DNA of 64,000 bases from Cyanidiococcus yangmingshanensis (lineage: Eukaryota > Rhodophyta > Bangiophyceae > Cyanidiales > Cyanidiaceae): positions 62,001 through 126,000 of the forward strand of contig VWRR01000006.1 in assembly GCA_013995675.1 (NCBI GenBank). Direction: 5' to 3'. Below, piece by piece: positions 44,201 through 53,882 of the stretch. The position numbers and the translations under genes were made by a program. Position 1 is the first letter of the stretch; the number at the start of each line of letters is the position of its first letter. A model generated the notes under the pieces. The model worked only from the letters and a program-made list of their open reading frames with translations. It did not search any database and was not told the DNA's origin.

Positions 44201-45173
44201 GAGCGCCTTCGCGAATCTCTAACGTCGGTGAGTGCGGTATAAAGTCATTGCCAACCAGAAAAGCCAATAACACAAAGTCATTGATGATACGCTCCAGATC
44301 ATACACACCAAACGGCAGTTTCTTCTCCAGGTATGCAAACTCAAGACTGAGGTACTCTCGCAGGATTCCAAGGCTGAGTAGCTCGAATTCACCGCGAATA
44401 TCTCGATCCATTTTGGCTGCCTCTACTCTTTCGACACGAACCTTGCGAAATGCTGCCTGAAAGTCAATTTTCTCCCGAAGAAGGAAAAAATGTGGCTCAT
44501 GGGTAACCAGTCCGAGGAAAATCAGATCCGCATCGAGACCATAGATACAGTGACGGGTATTGGCTGGCATCATCCGGTTCTCTTTCAGTTTCCGAATATA
44601 TTCCATGATCTTGTGCTCGCCTTCACCTGGGACCTCAGCGCCACTGACGATCACCTCTAGGTCTCGCCAGGAACGGTCGCTCTCCAGCTTGACAGCGACG
44701 TAGTACAACAGCGCTTGCGTCAACCCCCGCATGAACTGCGTACCCGGCGTGATACAGTTCGAGTCAAAGACACGTTCCGATCCAGCCTCGGACTCTGTTC
44801 GTAGTGCTTGTTTCGTTGCACCACGTTGACGACTTGTCTCTGCCACTTTTTCTAAAGCAGTCGCGGCTCGAAAACGACGAGCACGCTGTTGGTTCATTTT
44901 GGCTCGCGGCGCTACTCCGTCCACTGCCAGGAAAAGTACGCGCTTCGGTTGAATCAGCGTGACCAGCATATCGATGTAGCGACAAGACTCCCAGTAGATA
45001 TCCTCGTCAGAACGCCCACCGAGCGGGTTTTCCGGTGAGCGGGCACAGTTGTGCATGATGCCGTTCATATCCAAATAGAAGTGATCCACTGGCGGTGCAT
45101 TTGCCCGCGTGATTGGGCCACTAACGAGCGGGTACCGTTCTGAAAGCCATCGATAGAACCGAGGGACACCCAT
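41277..45173 (-). CDS. XRN1: 5'-3' exoribonuclease XRN1
   Basis: A 1,298-residue XRN1. It begins with the invariant MGVPRFYRWLSERYP at ATG 45173; the frame is open to 45275, but the upstream residues are not conserved, which decides the start. The catalytic core has HFYLDMNGIMHNC, AVDGVAPRAKMNQQRARRFR, VSGAEVPGEGEHKIMEYIRK, GLDADLIFLGLVTHEPHFFL and FLVGNDFIPHSPTLEI with its acidic metal ligands. Then come PAZ/Tudor-like and winged-helix parts, two KOW/SH3-like segments (VGDTVIYVGRNDTAHSRFYG; LGDRVVYIARSGAVPFGARG) and the RCSGCAGKTLDAESTLLNL close. It degrades decapped mRNA in the cytoplasm. Nuclear XRN2 is excluded by the SH3-like domains and the absence of a Zn knuckle. The 1,298-codon frame is unbroken. 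Confidence 0.95.
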   Translation of the reverse strand: MGVPRFYRWLSERYPLVSGPITRANAPPVDHFYLDMNGIMHNCARSPENPLGGRSDEDIYWESCRYIDMLVTLIQPKRVLFLAVDGVAPRAKMNQQRARRFRAATALEKVAETSRQRGATKQALRTESEAGSERVFDSNCITPGTQFMRGLTQALLYYVAVKLESDRSWRDLEVIVSGAEVPGEGEHKIMEYIRKLKENRMMPANTRHCIYGLDADLIFLGLVTHEPHFFLLREKIDFQAAFRKVRVERVEAAKMDRDIRGEFELLSLGILREYLSLEFAYLEKKLPFGVYDLERIINDFVLLAFLVGNDFIPHSPTLEIREGALNSILFLYKELLPRFGGYLTDATGEARRPDLIHFDRLEILLTKLGLLESYILERREAVGARGTALVWSSDTREDHSAIWGFANANAGDGNLVHRTTPTSLENGDRVLQTSPSVADNVRRDTSALSRMNTEDLPILVGTNDESAELEPEVPLWDEQALAAALVDAADAQKLQRMLPRKRRYYREKLGIDYDRDPLAVRRVCRAYLEAIVWTLEYYTNGVASWRWFYPYHYAPFCSDMVGLQALADGMSLELGTPFLPLQQLLAVLPPRSAWCLPKLYADLMTKPSSPLADLYPQEVPIDMEGKRNDWEGIVLLPFMDEDRLLAAIAALKPEELTPDEQERNQLGSCIRLRCRSQSESAPSTLDQEPAGILSPFPSRMTRVAGAQIQRETISLKHERGFVPCLLRGTKPAADRAVGHPSLFVRDITHYFENVAIDIFGVPSKLESCIIRVLVPQDRHETQTATSLATAFLSSVTETSLESDRAGLAIPVRIGYPWQCPALLTAIESSTESVTWDANKTLRVQRNDPRMFRNTDSSLLQHLLQHAGISLEQSKFHGRVRRVIEIASGGGVTTAPIEESFPMLLIDRTEPRDPDDAKVPARLQVGDTVIYVGRNDTAHSRFYGSLAQVVSLVGVDPGRKRKHAPAVTTAPTVVIRLLHATPEPMRLLQQALAKQDAVQYAPLPVILRLAGLEGVISTRFAGMLMGKLRCRIPKHERFGDLHEVNLGLGLRFKKEMLVVPGYAVFRASRDGPTTTAPGAARADGTFLFATEATPRVLRSYRESFPGLLERMDQIVTQRGDGEVVLQATELFGDAEWPEMIGRIQDYLKTLECARLPLLPITSRVLIRSVVEAIQGLAQSASTECPSSSGSDGQNPATVDSFACRRSDVSLGLGSPDAPRSTPFRDYELGDRVVYIARSGAVPFGARGTVVGVHPPTKEVDVVFDHEFIGGSDLHGRCSGCAGKTLDAESTLLNLVAGSW

Positions 45174-47096
45174 CTTGTAACAAGGGAGCGCTCCAGTGAC
45201 CAGTACACAGAACGCGGGTGTGCAGTATGGCGGAACGCCAACGCTGGGAAACGTACTGGCGATGATGAGGTTCAAAGTCGTTTGTCGAGACTGGCAGCGC
45301 AGGAGACCATATCAATGACGACTTGAGAGGCGTCGATGTTTTGAAGACCCTTTGATGAACTTGAATAGCTAGACGCTGGATCAGAACTATTCTAAAGTGA
45401 GATGTAATTTCCCGGTTTCGAGCAGCGGTTTTGCGCTCCACTCTGGATAGCCTTCGGGCTTTATTCAAAACCTGCGTGACGTGATCACCAGATCTCGTGT
45501 CGCCAGATAGAGGAAATCAACGCTGAACTAGATTATCAGAGGGTTCCATTGAAGCTGAGTAATAGCTTCTGCGACCAACTGATCCTCATGTTTCCACGGA
45601 CCCGCACTTGTTGCCTTATTCATTTGTGCGGTCCTCTCGTTCAGTCATCTGACGGCTCGAGTCGGAATAAACATCGACTCGCGCTTTTTCGGCATATCAG
45701 GCCCTGGAGCAAGCACCATGCCAGTGTCTTGTCCAAGCACAGCGGTTTTCAGCGCAGCGAGAACGTCGTTGGAGAAACAGCGTTATCGAGCTCGTTCCCC
45801 TATCGATAGATACCTTTAGCGTCTTGGCTGCAACTCCCGAAGAATCGTAACGGATACCATTTTTCAGCAATAGATACCGATGTTGCAGGGTTTGCTTTCG
45901 TATGGAAGTAGGCAGAGACCCAGTCGTCTCATGACGAGGGGTGTATCCTCCTGATACTCGAGGTCACGTGCACGTTACGCATGATCCAGGAAGCGTCGTC
46001 TCTGCAATGGTCAGGCAGTCGAACACCAAAGGGGATTCCGCCTGGACGACCCCATAAAGTGTAACCGAACATATCTGTCGTCAGATATTGCGGCTGCTGG
46101 AAGCGTTAGAGACACGATACTGACCGGAGGGCTGCCTCGACGGAGATAGGTATCACGATTGGTTGCTTATTCTGTCGATGCAAGCGAACTTAACAAGGGG
46201 ATGAAACGCCTCAATGAGGATACCGACAAGTCCACGGCCTAATCGATGAAAATTGTATGGAAGCGTTTGGTTGGATTGTTCATATCAGGGTCGGTTGGAT
46301 ACGTCGTGGGCACATCCCCGGATGCTGGACACCAGGGAACTTGCGGCCAAGAGATGCTATCTCGATGCGAGGAGCTGTTGTGGCCTCCGAAGTGGGAGGT
46401 TTGCATTCAAGGCCGTATCAATGAGAGCGCATGGGAGCAAGTGACTGAGGCGATTGATGAACAAGACCAAATGGTCATCAACGTGTACAACGGTCCGAGC
46501 ATGAACGCATTCAGGAGAGAACGAATACCAACAAAAGCGTTCTCTTCCTAAAACAATGAACTTGAATAGAAAACTGCTTTCCAGTGAGGCGCATACTGCA
46601 GCGCTCGACGAATAGACGGGTGCGTCAGCTCACTTTTAGACCGCAGCTTAATCCAAACTCTTGTATCGGGGCAGAGCTGCGTTGAAACTTTCTTGGAATT
46701 GAACTTCGATGCGCCTGGAGACACCTGATGGAAACCGTTGGCCTTCAAGGAAACCGTTCCTTGTCGGACAACTTTGCTAGTGCAAACCCGGGATACCTTC
46801 TTTTGGCCTAGAATCCGCCATTGTCATCCAGGCTGTCGTCAAGGGCTTGCTTGACGGTAATCAGCTGACACGAATGCCTCCGAGCAGCCTCATGTGATGA
46901 GAGCCAGCTTGATCCGCTTGTCCGCAACAACGCTCCTTGTCCGGTTCATTCCTGTTCGAGCTGTTGGAGACAATTTTACATGGCCGCTGGAAACGCTCTG
47001 TTTCATCCTGTAGTACAAGCGACGATCTTATCGCCGTCTGTTGGGCGTCGGCTTGGGTGCCACCAATAGAACCATTTATTCACGAAAAAGAATTCG
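45174..47096. other. 1.9 kb intergenic, one doubtful ORF
   Basis: This region lies between the XRN1 start and the HemW end, both minus strand. Apart from the doubtful ORF at 46246, listed separately, nothing coding or repetitive is evident. The XRN1 promoter must lie at its left edge. Confidence 0.45.
46246..46551 (+). CDS. doubtful small ORF with N-terminal hydrophobic segment
   Basis: A 101-codon ORF with an ATG start and a hydrophobic N-terminus (RLVGLFISGSVGYVVGT) followed by a soluble part with three cysteines. It could encode a small secreted or membrane protein, but no family is recognised and an ORF of this length is expected by chance. Confidence 0.15.
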   Translation: MKIVWKRLVGLFISGSVGYVVGTSPDAGHQGTCGQEMLSRCEELLWPPKWEVCIQGRINESAWEQVTEAIDEQDQMVINVYNGPSMNAFRRERIPTKAFSS

Positions 47097-48480
47097 CTAT
47101 GCAACCGCTTGAGCAGTTGGGTCAACGGGCCTGGAGTCAGTCGTTGGCTCCACACCAGAATACAATGATGGCGACGGATGGTCATCTTGGGCTCTCTCTA
47201 TCGCCACGATCAGCTCCAGGACGACATGGGAGAGAATCAGCCAACCATCTGGATCAGTTGCTCGCAAGTGGATACCCTCAGCTTCGTTTGTATAACTCAT
47301 ATGCCCCGACTGAATGAAACGCTCCGCTGCACGCTGCAGACGCTGTCTACATGTGGATCCGAAGCGCTGCTCGATAGCCATCATCGAGAGGCCCTCTCGC
47401 GTGCGCAGTCGCAGCATAAGCCATTCATCGAGTGTATCTCCAGGGGTCTCGTCCGACGGTAGACATCCTTCATGCACCCATGCTATATAGTCCGCAAAAG
47501 GACGCGGTCGGTCGAAGCGTTTGCCATGTACATACGAGCTAGCGCTGAGCCCAAACCCCCAGTATTCGCCGCCTTGCCAGTAGACCTGGTTGTGTCGTGA
47601 GCGCAGTGAAGGCTGCCGGGCATAGTTACTAACCTCGTAATGATCATAACCATAGTGGGTGCCCAACGTGACCATCGCTTCGCGAAGCATATCTGCTGCC
47701 GTATCTTCTGGTGGCAGCATCAAACGCCCCTGTTGGAGCCATTGAGCAAAACGGGTGCCCGACTCAATGCTCAAATCATAAATTGACACATGCGGTGGCT
47801 GCCATGAGCCAATCGTTGCTAGCGTCCGTCTCCATGCAGGCATGGTCAGGTTCGGTAAGCCGCAGATCAAGTCTAGAGAGTATGCTTCGCCAAAACCGCC
47901 ACGATGCAGTGCATCAATGGCTTTCTCAATATCGCTGGTGGTATGACTTCGACCACACGCCGCTAGCACTTCGTCCGAAAGAGCCTGAACGCCCACAGAG
48001 GCCCGTGTAACACCCAGTTCACGGTACTGACGCACGCGGCTTTGATCAAAAGTACCAGGGTCCATTTCCAGCGTGACCTCTGTCATTGCTGTACGAGGTA
48101 GAGCCTTCAAAAGTCGCTCCAGTTGGTCCATGCTCAGTAGCGAGGGGGTGCCTCCGCCGATGTAGACTGTGTCCAAGGGCGGTAGGGTGCTCGGCTGCCC
48201 CGGGAGGCGTTGCAGCGTCTGGGAGAGCTCTCGAAGCACGGTATCGACGTAGAGTTCATCCAAAGTACGAATCGGTTGCTCTGTGGTTGCTTCCTGGCCA
48301 TTAGGCCCAGTGCGGTTCAATGGCGCCCTCCCACGACGCTCCTCTAGGCGTGAGGAAACTATACGCGGCGAAGTTTCCAACCGGCAAAATCGCGAAATCA
48401 CAATAATGGCAACGACGTCGGCAGAAGGGAATATGAATATAAACAGATCGTGGTAGAGATATAGCACCTCGTATCCACAT
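47097..48480 (-). CDS. hemW: HemW-like radical SAM heme chaperone, frame-broken near N-terminus
   Basis: A HemW/coproporphyrinogen-oxidase-like radical SAM protein. From ATG 48480 one frame gives RSVYIHIPFCRRRCHYCDF, with the CxxxCxxC 4Fe-4S cluster motif and an extra Cys-Tyr typical of plant HemW (CRKRCHYCDF). The rest of the protein is in the next frame: LDTVYIGGGTPSLLSMDQLE, LEMDPGTFDQSRVRQYRELG, SLDLICGLPNLTMPAWRRTL, YDHYEVSNYARQPSLRSRHN, QVYWQGGEYWGFGLSASSYV. The C-terminal HemN-type domain follows. A one-base shift near 48350-48400 is required. HemW binds heme and SAM and serves as a heme chaperone in organelles; it lacks HemN activity. The long frame also continues upstream to 48620, but without the cluster motif. 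Confidence 0.8.
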
Positions 48481-48898
48481 GCTGGCCGTAGCGGGCACCA
48501 GTGGCGCAGCTGGAGCTCCTCGTCGTCCGCGGTACGCCTTGGCGTCTCCTGGTCCGAACGCCTCGAGCTACCTTTCGCGGTCTGCCGAAAACGTGGCGAG
48601 TTTCCGCCTAGTGTCAGCACACGAATGCTTTACCAGAAACGCTTCTTGCCAGGTCAAAAAAAGCACGTCCAACACGCTCTTGCGGAAGCGTGGCGTGAAG
48701 CTGCAGCGCACCGGTTATCCACTCGTCGCTGGAGCGCTGCTTCACGTTCTCAACACGGAAAAGCGAAACGAGTTCATCGCATCCGTTGCTTCGTTTAGGG
48801 GTGGAGACCCAAAAAGGCTAGTTGGATCTATCTGCATGAAGGCGAGTTCATGTCCAATTCGTTTGCTTTCATGAGCATCGGAAACAAACTTTCTGTCT

Positions 48899-49486
48899 CT
48901 ATTCTGGTTCTTGCAGAGCCAACTGAAGGTTCACGTCCAGACCAGCAGTACGTCGATGACGTCGCCACAGCATTTCTGCCATTGCAGTCACTCGTAGTGT
49001 CTGTGGAACTATGGTCACTTGGCCTGATGACCACTGAGAGAGCAATGCTTGTCGTCGTTGGCTGGTTCGCCATGCTGGAGTTGCCCAGATAGCGCCGTTC
49101 GCTGCCACGTCACCACCGGGCGACGCCGACGAATGAGTGCTTCCACCACCACCACCACCACCACCAACCGCAGAACCCATTTCAGAGGCCTGCGAGAAAG
49201 ACTCTGGACCGGTGTCATCTTGCAGGCTTCGCCAGTCGCCGATGATCGTGGCAAGCGCCTCAATTTCAGCGTCCTCCCAACAGTACTCGGCGTCTTCAGA
49301 AAAAACTTGCGCAAAGTCTTCAAACCATTGTTCCTCGGTCGCTACAAGCGTCCCCGCTGGAAGAGGGACTGGCTCTAGAGGCAGCGTGTCTCGCCGCCAC
49401 CGGTCATCTACCAGATCAACCAGGATCCCGCGTTTATGCACCGGGCAGAAGTAGACGCTATCGCGTAACGGATGATATGGAGGCAT
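48899..49486 (-). CDS. unknown protein with poly-Gly linker
   Basis: A 195-residue ORF from ATG 49486. The first 80 residues look folded (RDSVYFCPVHKRGILVDLVD; EEQWFEDFAQVFSEDAEYCW), then a Gly9 run encoded by a CCA/GGT repeat at 49143-49166 and a C-terminal helix (VTAMAEMLWRRHRRTAGLDV). I recognise no family. An overlapping upstream frame (49408-49590) has some coding look (KAIPYVKGALIVYENGLSLY), so the true N-terminus may be longer with a frame change. It is located between HemW and the 56-bp minisatellite. Confidence 0.5.
   Translation of the reverse strand: MPPYHPLRDSVYFCPVHKRGILVDLVDDRWRRDTLPLEPVPLPAGTLVATEEQWFEDFAQVFSEDAEYCWEDAEIEALATIIGDWRSLQDDTGPESFSQASEMGSAVGGGGGGGGSTHSSASPGGDVAANGAIWATPAWRTSQRRQALLSQWSSGQVTIVPQTLRVTAMAEMLWRRHRRTAGLDVNLQLALQEPE
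49143..49166. repeat. (CCA)8 run encoding poly-Gly on the minus strand
   Basis: Eight CCA units, read as GGT glycine codons in the unknown minus-strand gene. Probably a length-variable linker. Confidence 0.9.
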
Positions 49487-50466
49487 ATTCTCAAGTACAA
49501 TGACAAGCCGTTTTCGTACACGATCAGAGCCCCTTTGACATAGGGAATCGCCTTTGTACGATAGCGCTTAGCGACCAACGCTACGCTCAAGACATCGGTG
49601 AGCCTAGATAAGAACGATCCGCATACCGAGCATGCTGGGCGTCTGTGAAAGGGGCCGCGCCAATGAATGACGGAAATCCATCACGAACGATTTCCATCGA
49701 TATCTTTTCCCAATCATCGACACTCTACCAGAGATCCTTCCAGGAATTCCGAAACATATCCCTAACGAATCATCGACACTCTACCAGAGATCCTTCCAGG
49801 AATTCCGAAACATATCCCTAACGAATCATCGACACTCTACCAGAGATCCTTCCAGGAATTCCGAAACATATCCCTAACGAATCATCGACACTCTACCAGA
49901 GATCCTTCCAGGAATTCCGAAACATATCCCTAACGAATCATCGACACTCTACTAGAGATCCTTCCAGGAATTCCGAAACATATCCCTAACGAATCATCGA
50001 CACTCTACCAGAGTTCCTTCCAGGAATTCCGAAACATATCCCTAACGAATCATCGACACTCTACCAGAGATCCTTCCAGGAATTCCGAAACATATCCCTA
50101 ACGAATCATCGACACTCTACCAGAGATCCTTCCAGGAATTCCGAAACATATCCCTAACGAATCATCGACACTCTACTAGAGATCCTTCCAGGTGTGCTCA
50201 TCGATATCCTATTTGATGACACTGTACGTGGGTAGCGATCCATCGCCTTTCGGATGCGTATGTAGGCGCCTCGACAGTCGCCTGCATTCCACGGACCCAA
50301 CGCGACTGCGCACAGCCGATGGACTTGCCGGCGATCGACGTCGCTATCGCTGAACGCGGACGCCGAGTCGTGAAACGCGGAAACACCGGGTCGGGCTGGC
50401 TGCAGACCAGCACACCTGTTGGTTTGTACTCGCTGGACTAAAGTGCTGGAACCGAGGCGACTACCC
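49487..50466. other. divergent intergenic dominated by a minisatellite
   Basis: Lies between the start of the unknown gene (minus) and SecE (plus). About half is the 56-bp minisatellite. The remaining SecE-proximal part (50193-50466) shows no clear element; ORFs there are chance. Confidence 0.6.
49712..50192. repeat. 56-bp minisatellite, 8 full copies plus a partial
   Basis: Units start every 56 bases from 49712 to 50160; the last stops after 33 bases. The unit begins AATCATCGACACTCTACCAG and contains TCCAGGAATTCCG and ACATATCCCTAACG. Copies are almost identical: the fifth and ninth have CTACTAG for CTACCAG and the sixth has GAGTTCC for GAGATCC. Such homogeneity indicates recent expansion. 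Confidence 0.98.
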
Positions 50467-51108
50467 ATGGTCTCGAAACTAGTTGCATATGCTTGCTCGG
50501 GGGTTGCAGTCACTGGTCCTAGGCGACACTCGTTTCGACGGTACTGTTCAAGTTGGCGAAGCGAGCCACGACTCAGGTACAGGGAACGCTTTCGTAGCGC
50601 ACGAGTAGTGAGCCCTCTGTACGCGTCGCGTGAGGGTGAGCGTACTGAAGATCAACGTTTTGATGCGAATTCGAACGTGGGCGACGCAAACGGTAGCAAA
50701 CGAGATGGGGAGTTGCGTGAAACAGTTCGCGAGGCGACTGCCACGGCTGGCTCGGCAACGGAGAACGCGGACGAAGACGAAGAGCTCTTTCCATGGATAA
50801 CGAGCCATGTGGAGCAAGTGGCAGATACGAGTTCGACGGAAACACGTAGTGAACGATGGGACGCACGGATTCTGCGCGAGGTTGCATTCATGCGTCGACA
50901 AAAGCTGCGCGAGACCCACGGCATGCCCGCCTGGTTGCGCTTTCTCATCGACATATACGAGGAGTGGCAGATGATTGAGTGGCCATCAACGAAACGAGCG
51001 CTGAGAATTCTGGTTGTTTCGATTCTATTCCTGGTGCTGTCCATGGCGTACATCTATACACTGGATAGTGTTTTTGGGTGGTTGTCCGGCATTGTCTTTG
51101 AAAAGTAG
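50467..51108 (+). CDS. SECE: Preprotein translocase subunit SecE, plastid-targeted
   Basis: A 213-residue protein whose last 75 residues are SecE: a cytosolic amphipathic helix (WLRFLIDIYEEWQMIEWPST, with the EWPS motif) and one transmembrane helix (LRILVVSILFLVLSMAYIYT). It would sit with plastid SecY in the thylakoid or inner envelope. The N-terminus, rich in Ser, Arg and hydrophobics with few acids (VSKLVAYACSGVAVTGPRRH), looks like a plastid transit peptide, followed by an acidic linker of about 90 residues. The frame is open from 50419 with TTG; ATG 50467 starts the transit-like segment. Mitochondria lack SecE, and the ER gamma subunit lacks this motif spacing. Confidence 0.85.
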   Translation: MVSKLVAYACSGVAVTGPRRHSFRRYCSSWRSEPRLRYRERFRSARVVSPLYASREGERTEDQRFDANSNVGDANGSKRDGELRETVREATATAGSATENADEDEELFPWITSHVEQVADTSSTETRSERWDARILREVAFMRRQKLRETHGMPAWLRFLIDIYEEWQMIEWPSTKRALRILVVSILFLVLSMAYIYTLDSVFGWLSGIVFEK

Positions 51109-52450
51109 GCCATTTTGTTGGAGTCACGAGTCAGAGGGCAGCATTGGCAGAAACCGGGGTGAGCGACTTGTCGATTAACCGAGATAGGAGTGATCTCTCT
51201 ATAGCTCTGCTGACTCCTGGATATGGAGCATTCGGTTTGAAGTTTTCTTTACCTTTTGCGCATTCGACTAGCGGGCCGGACGCCATCGATGAGGCTAGCG
51301 GTGACAGGATTCTTGAGCGTCCCCGGGCGGATTCTCTCCTGGGATAGGTGTCGAGTCCTGCTAAAGAGACTGACTGCACAGCGATTCGTGCCTCACAGCA
51401 GAGGATTCTGCTCGGCTGGTCCCTCAAGTCAAGCAACTGATACCGTATAACGGTCCATAATTTGTTCGTTGATCATCTTTGATCGACTCGATCTACATGA
51501 AGATCAACACTGGAACGCAGACTGGGGCTCACGCGCAGCGAATATCTCTTCGACGTGAATCATGATTTAAAATGCACGGCGACCTGTGCGACTCTTTACC
51601 GCGCTGTGGGCAAATCAACGATGTTGCCGAGGACATGGCGAGCGATCGATGCAGAGGACGCAGCTTCTCTTGTCGTTGCGAAGCATCGCTATGTGTCTCA
51701 TTTGAGACAGATGGTGGCATCCTCTGGGCGGCATCAAAGAAGAGACGTTAGTCTAGCTCGGCATCGGAGCAGAGGACAACGCAGGTCATGCCGGATCCAG
51801 CAACCAAGTGAGGTTCCCCAGATAAGCACGTAACATGACTCATTTCTTGATGCGTAAGCGCGACTTGAACCTCGTCTCTCGCGAGACAACGGAGAATATG
51901 TAGCCGTTGGCTATCTGGCAAGCACTGGCGCGGCCTCGCTATCACTGTTCCAGCATGTCTTTGTATACTCCAATCCAAGACCGGGCTGCACGTTCTCGAA
52001 TGGATATCAGCGCGTCCAATGATGGCACGAATGGACGGACACATGAGAAAGAGCACCGACACGACCGTTGCCAGCTCAACGCAGTCAGCTGCAGCCGTTG
52101 CTGCGAGGCACCTCGAATCGAGCGTTCGAGAGGCCATGGTCGCTTATCACGTTCACGAGCAAGATCATTTCCCCATATCAACCCTGCCTTGGTAATATCG
52201 ATGAAAGAGAGAATCTGGGATGCTCGGAACGATTACAACTGCTTGCGATTGCTTAGCGACGTCCAGATGTGGCTCGTGGTCAGGAACCAAAAACTCATCT
52301 GTGCTCGCAGACACGTACTCGTTCGTCCGTATAGGGCCCACATGAACCATTCATACGTAAATGGGCTACAGCAGCAGAATCCTCTGCTCCCAACCCACAA
52401 CGCCTCTGAGACGCTGAACATCGAGTGCCAGACCACAACAGCTCGCCGCT
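51109..52450. other. 1.3 kb intergenic, no gene recognised
   Basis: Convergent region between SecE (plus) and the DnaJ-zinc-finger gene (minus). ORFs 51748-52137 (minus) and 51907-52560 (plus) oppose each other without domains. Confidence 0.45.
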
Positions 52451-52945
52451 TTAGAAACCCGGCAGACGAACGGGTTTATCAAGCTTTCCCGCTCGTTTCC
52501 ATTCCAACAGCCGCTCCTCAGGTGTCTGCGGGATTTCCTGTCCAAACACATCATATTTGACCCCTATGGTGACCGCAGCGATCTCGGGTGGCACATTCGC
52601 CGTGGGAATCCGCGTGTTCGCGAAGACATTCCATTTCGCCACGCCGGGGGGAATATCCGATCGGTACTTGGGTGGCTGGCGCAATCGTCGGCCATCCTCG
52701 GTCATGAGAAACCTACCTATGCCCTCACAGTTCCCGCAAACCACGGTGGGTTTCCCAAGACACAACAAGCATGGCGTCGTCACGTTCAGGAACACGAGAA
52801 GCGACAGCCGCCGACCTTGACCGTCGCAGTTGGGACACTCTATCTCGCCCGTACCATGGCAAAACGGACACTCCACCATACGCCATGACTCACCATGGCT
52901 GTTTCCCCAACGTTTCGCGTACTGGAGAGCGTCTCGGAAGCTCAT
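52451..52945 (-). CDS. DnaJ-type zinc-finger protein (BSD2/LQY1-like)
   Basis: A protein of 164 residues with four CxxC pairs of the DnaJ central-domain type: CPFCHGTGEIECPNCDGQG and, after a hydrophobic stretch, CLLC and CGNCEGIG. There is no J domain. Such proteins in plastids (BSD2, LQY1, PSA2) assist Rubisco or photosystem assembly and have disulfide or zinc-chaperone activity; whether this one is plastid-located is inference. The start is uncertain: the frame is open about 90 bases upstream of ATG 52945 with no other ATG, so a transit peptide could be encoded in another frame or exon. The C-terminal 70 residues (PPEIAAVTIGVKYDVFGQEI) are unfamiliar. It is divergent from the thioredoxin-like gene, 76 bases apart. 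Confidence 0.72.
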   Translation of the reverse strand: MSFRDALQYAKRWGNSHGESWRMVECPFCHGTGEIECPNCDGQGRRLSLLVFLNVTTPCLLCLGKPTVVCGNCEGIGRFLMTEDGRRLRQPPKYRSDIPPGVAKWNVFANTRIPTANVPPEIAAVTIGVKYDVFGQEIPQTPEERLLEWKRAGKLDKPVRLPGF

Positions 52946-53021
52946 CGAGGAAAGTTGTCCCAAGTTCCTCTGTGCGCTCGACGGGGGAGTCACTCTCACG
53001 CGTTCGTCTCCGAAACCAAAG

Positions 53022-53882
53022 ATGAACTCAAGCCTAGACCCAGGCAGTCATGTAGACCGAGCTGTTCAGAAGAATCGATCAACTGAATGCCATAGACTCA
53101 ACATCAATTCTAACAACACCGCCAACAACTTGATCGTAACAGAACCAGTGTTTCTAGCGCTGACGACGCAGCGACAACTGGACACAGCGGCATGCGCAAA
53201 GGCACAGCGACGCAAAGAGAAACGCTACGTCGTCGTTTACGCTAGCACCTGGTCCCTGTCGTGTCGACCTGCAGTTCAAGAGAGCGTCGCAACCGTCAGT
53301 ATGGCACCCTTGAAAGATGTTTCTCGATCACATCTACTGGAATTTTATGGTATAGAGTGCGATCATTGCGTAGATATGGAACCGTTAATGGAAAGGCTAC
53401 AGAAGGAGATTGGCTTACCGATCCGTCGCTTTGAGGTTTGGTACTCAGACGATAACTTACGACTGTTGCAGAAGCTGGATAAGGGTAGTTCCTGTGGTGG
53501 TGTTCCGTTCTTCTATAACAAGAGGACGAAAGGCTGGATATGTGGGGCGACGACATACGAGAACCTGAAGAGCTGGGCTTTGGGACGACCCCACCAACGC
53601 TTTCTGCCACCGCCAAAGGAAACCAAAGGTGAAAACAAAATCATGCAGTTTTTCGAGCGAATCCAGAAGCAAGCGATGGAGAAAATGCAACAGCGAATGA
53701 ACGAGAAGAATCAGCTTGAGAAAGGGAATCAATCAAAAGAAGGGAAAGCAGAACGAACGAGCCGCTCAGAGTCTAAGACCAAAGATGTTTCAGCGACCAA
53801 AGGGAAACTCAGTGGCAAAGAGCAGCAGCTTGGAGGAGCCACCACCAGTATTCAAGAGCGAGGGAGAAAAGAGCGCCGTTAA
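53022..53882 (+). CDS. Thioredoxin-fold protein with CDHC motif and coiled-coil tail
   Basis: A 286-residue protein. Residues about 97-185 form a thioredoxin-like domain: SHLLEFYGIECDHCVDMEPL with a CxxC (CDHC), then RFEVWYSDDNLRLLQKLDKG, CGGVPFFYNKRTKGWICGAT with the cis-Pro (GVP), and a closing helix. The tail is Lys/Glu-rich and probably a coiled coil (MQFFERIQKQAMEKMQQRMN). The N-terminal 90 residues may be a targeting region. ATG 53022 is the first; the internal ATG 53301 would give the bare domain. It is likely a redox or structural thioredoxin relative, partner unknown. An alternative frame at the 3' end (to 53976) is also open. Confidence 0.7.
   Translation: MNSSLDPGSHVDRAVQKNRSTECHRLNINSNNTANNLIVTEPVFLALTTQRQLDTAACAKAQRRKEKRYVVVYASTWSLSCRPAVQESVATVSMAPLKDVSRSHLLEFYGIECDHCVDMEPLMERLQKEIGLPIRRFEVWYSDDNLRLLQKLDKGSSCGGVPFFYNKRTKGWICGATTYENLKSWALGRPHQRFLPPPKETKGENKIMQFFERIQKQAMEKMQQRMNEKNQLEKGNQSKEGKAERTSRSESKTKDVSATKGKLSGKEQQLGGATTSIQERGRKERR

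Noticed and set aside
51748-52560. Opposing ORFs in the SecE/zinc-finger gap
   Set aside because: They are antisense to each other, lack domains and show no consistent codon pattern.
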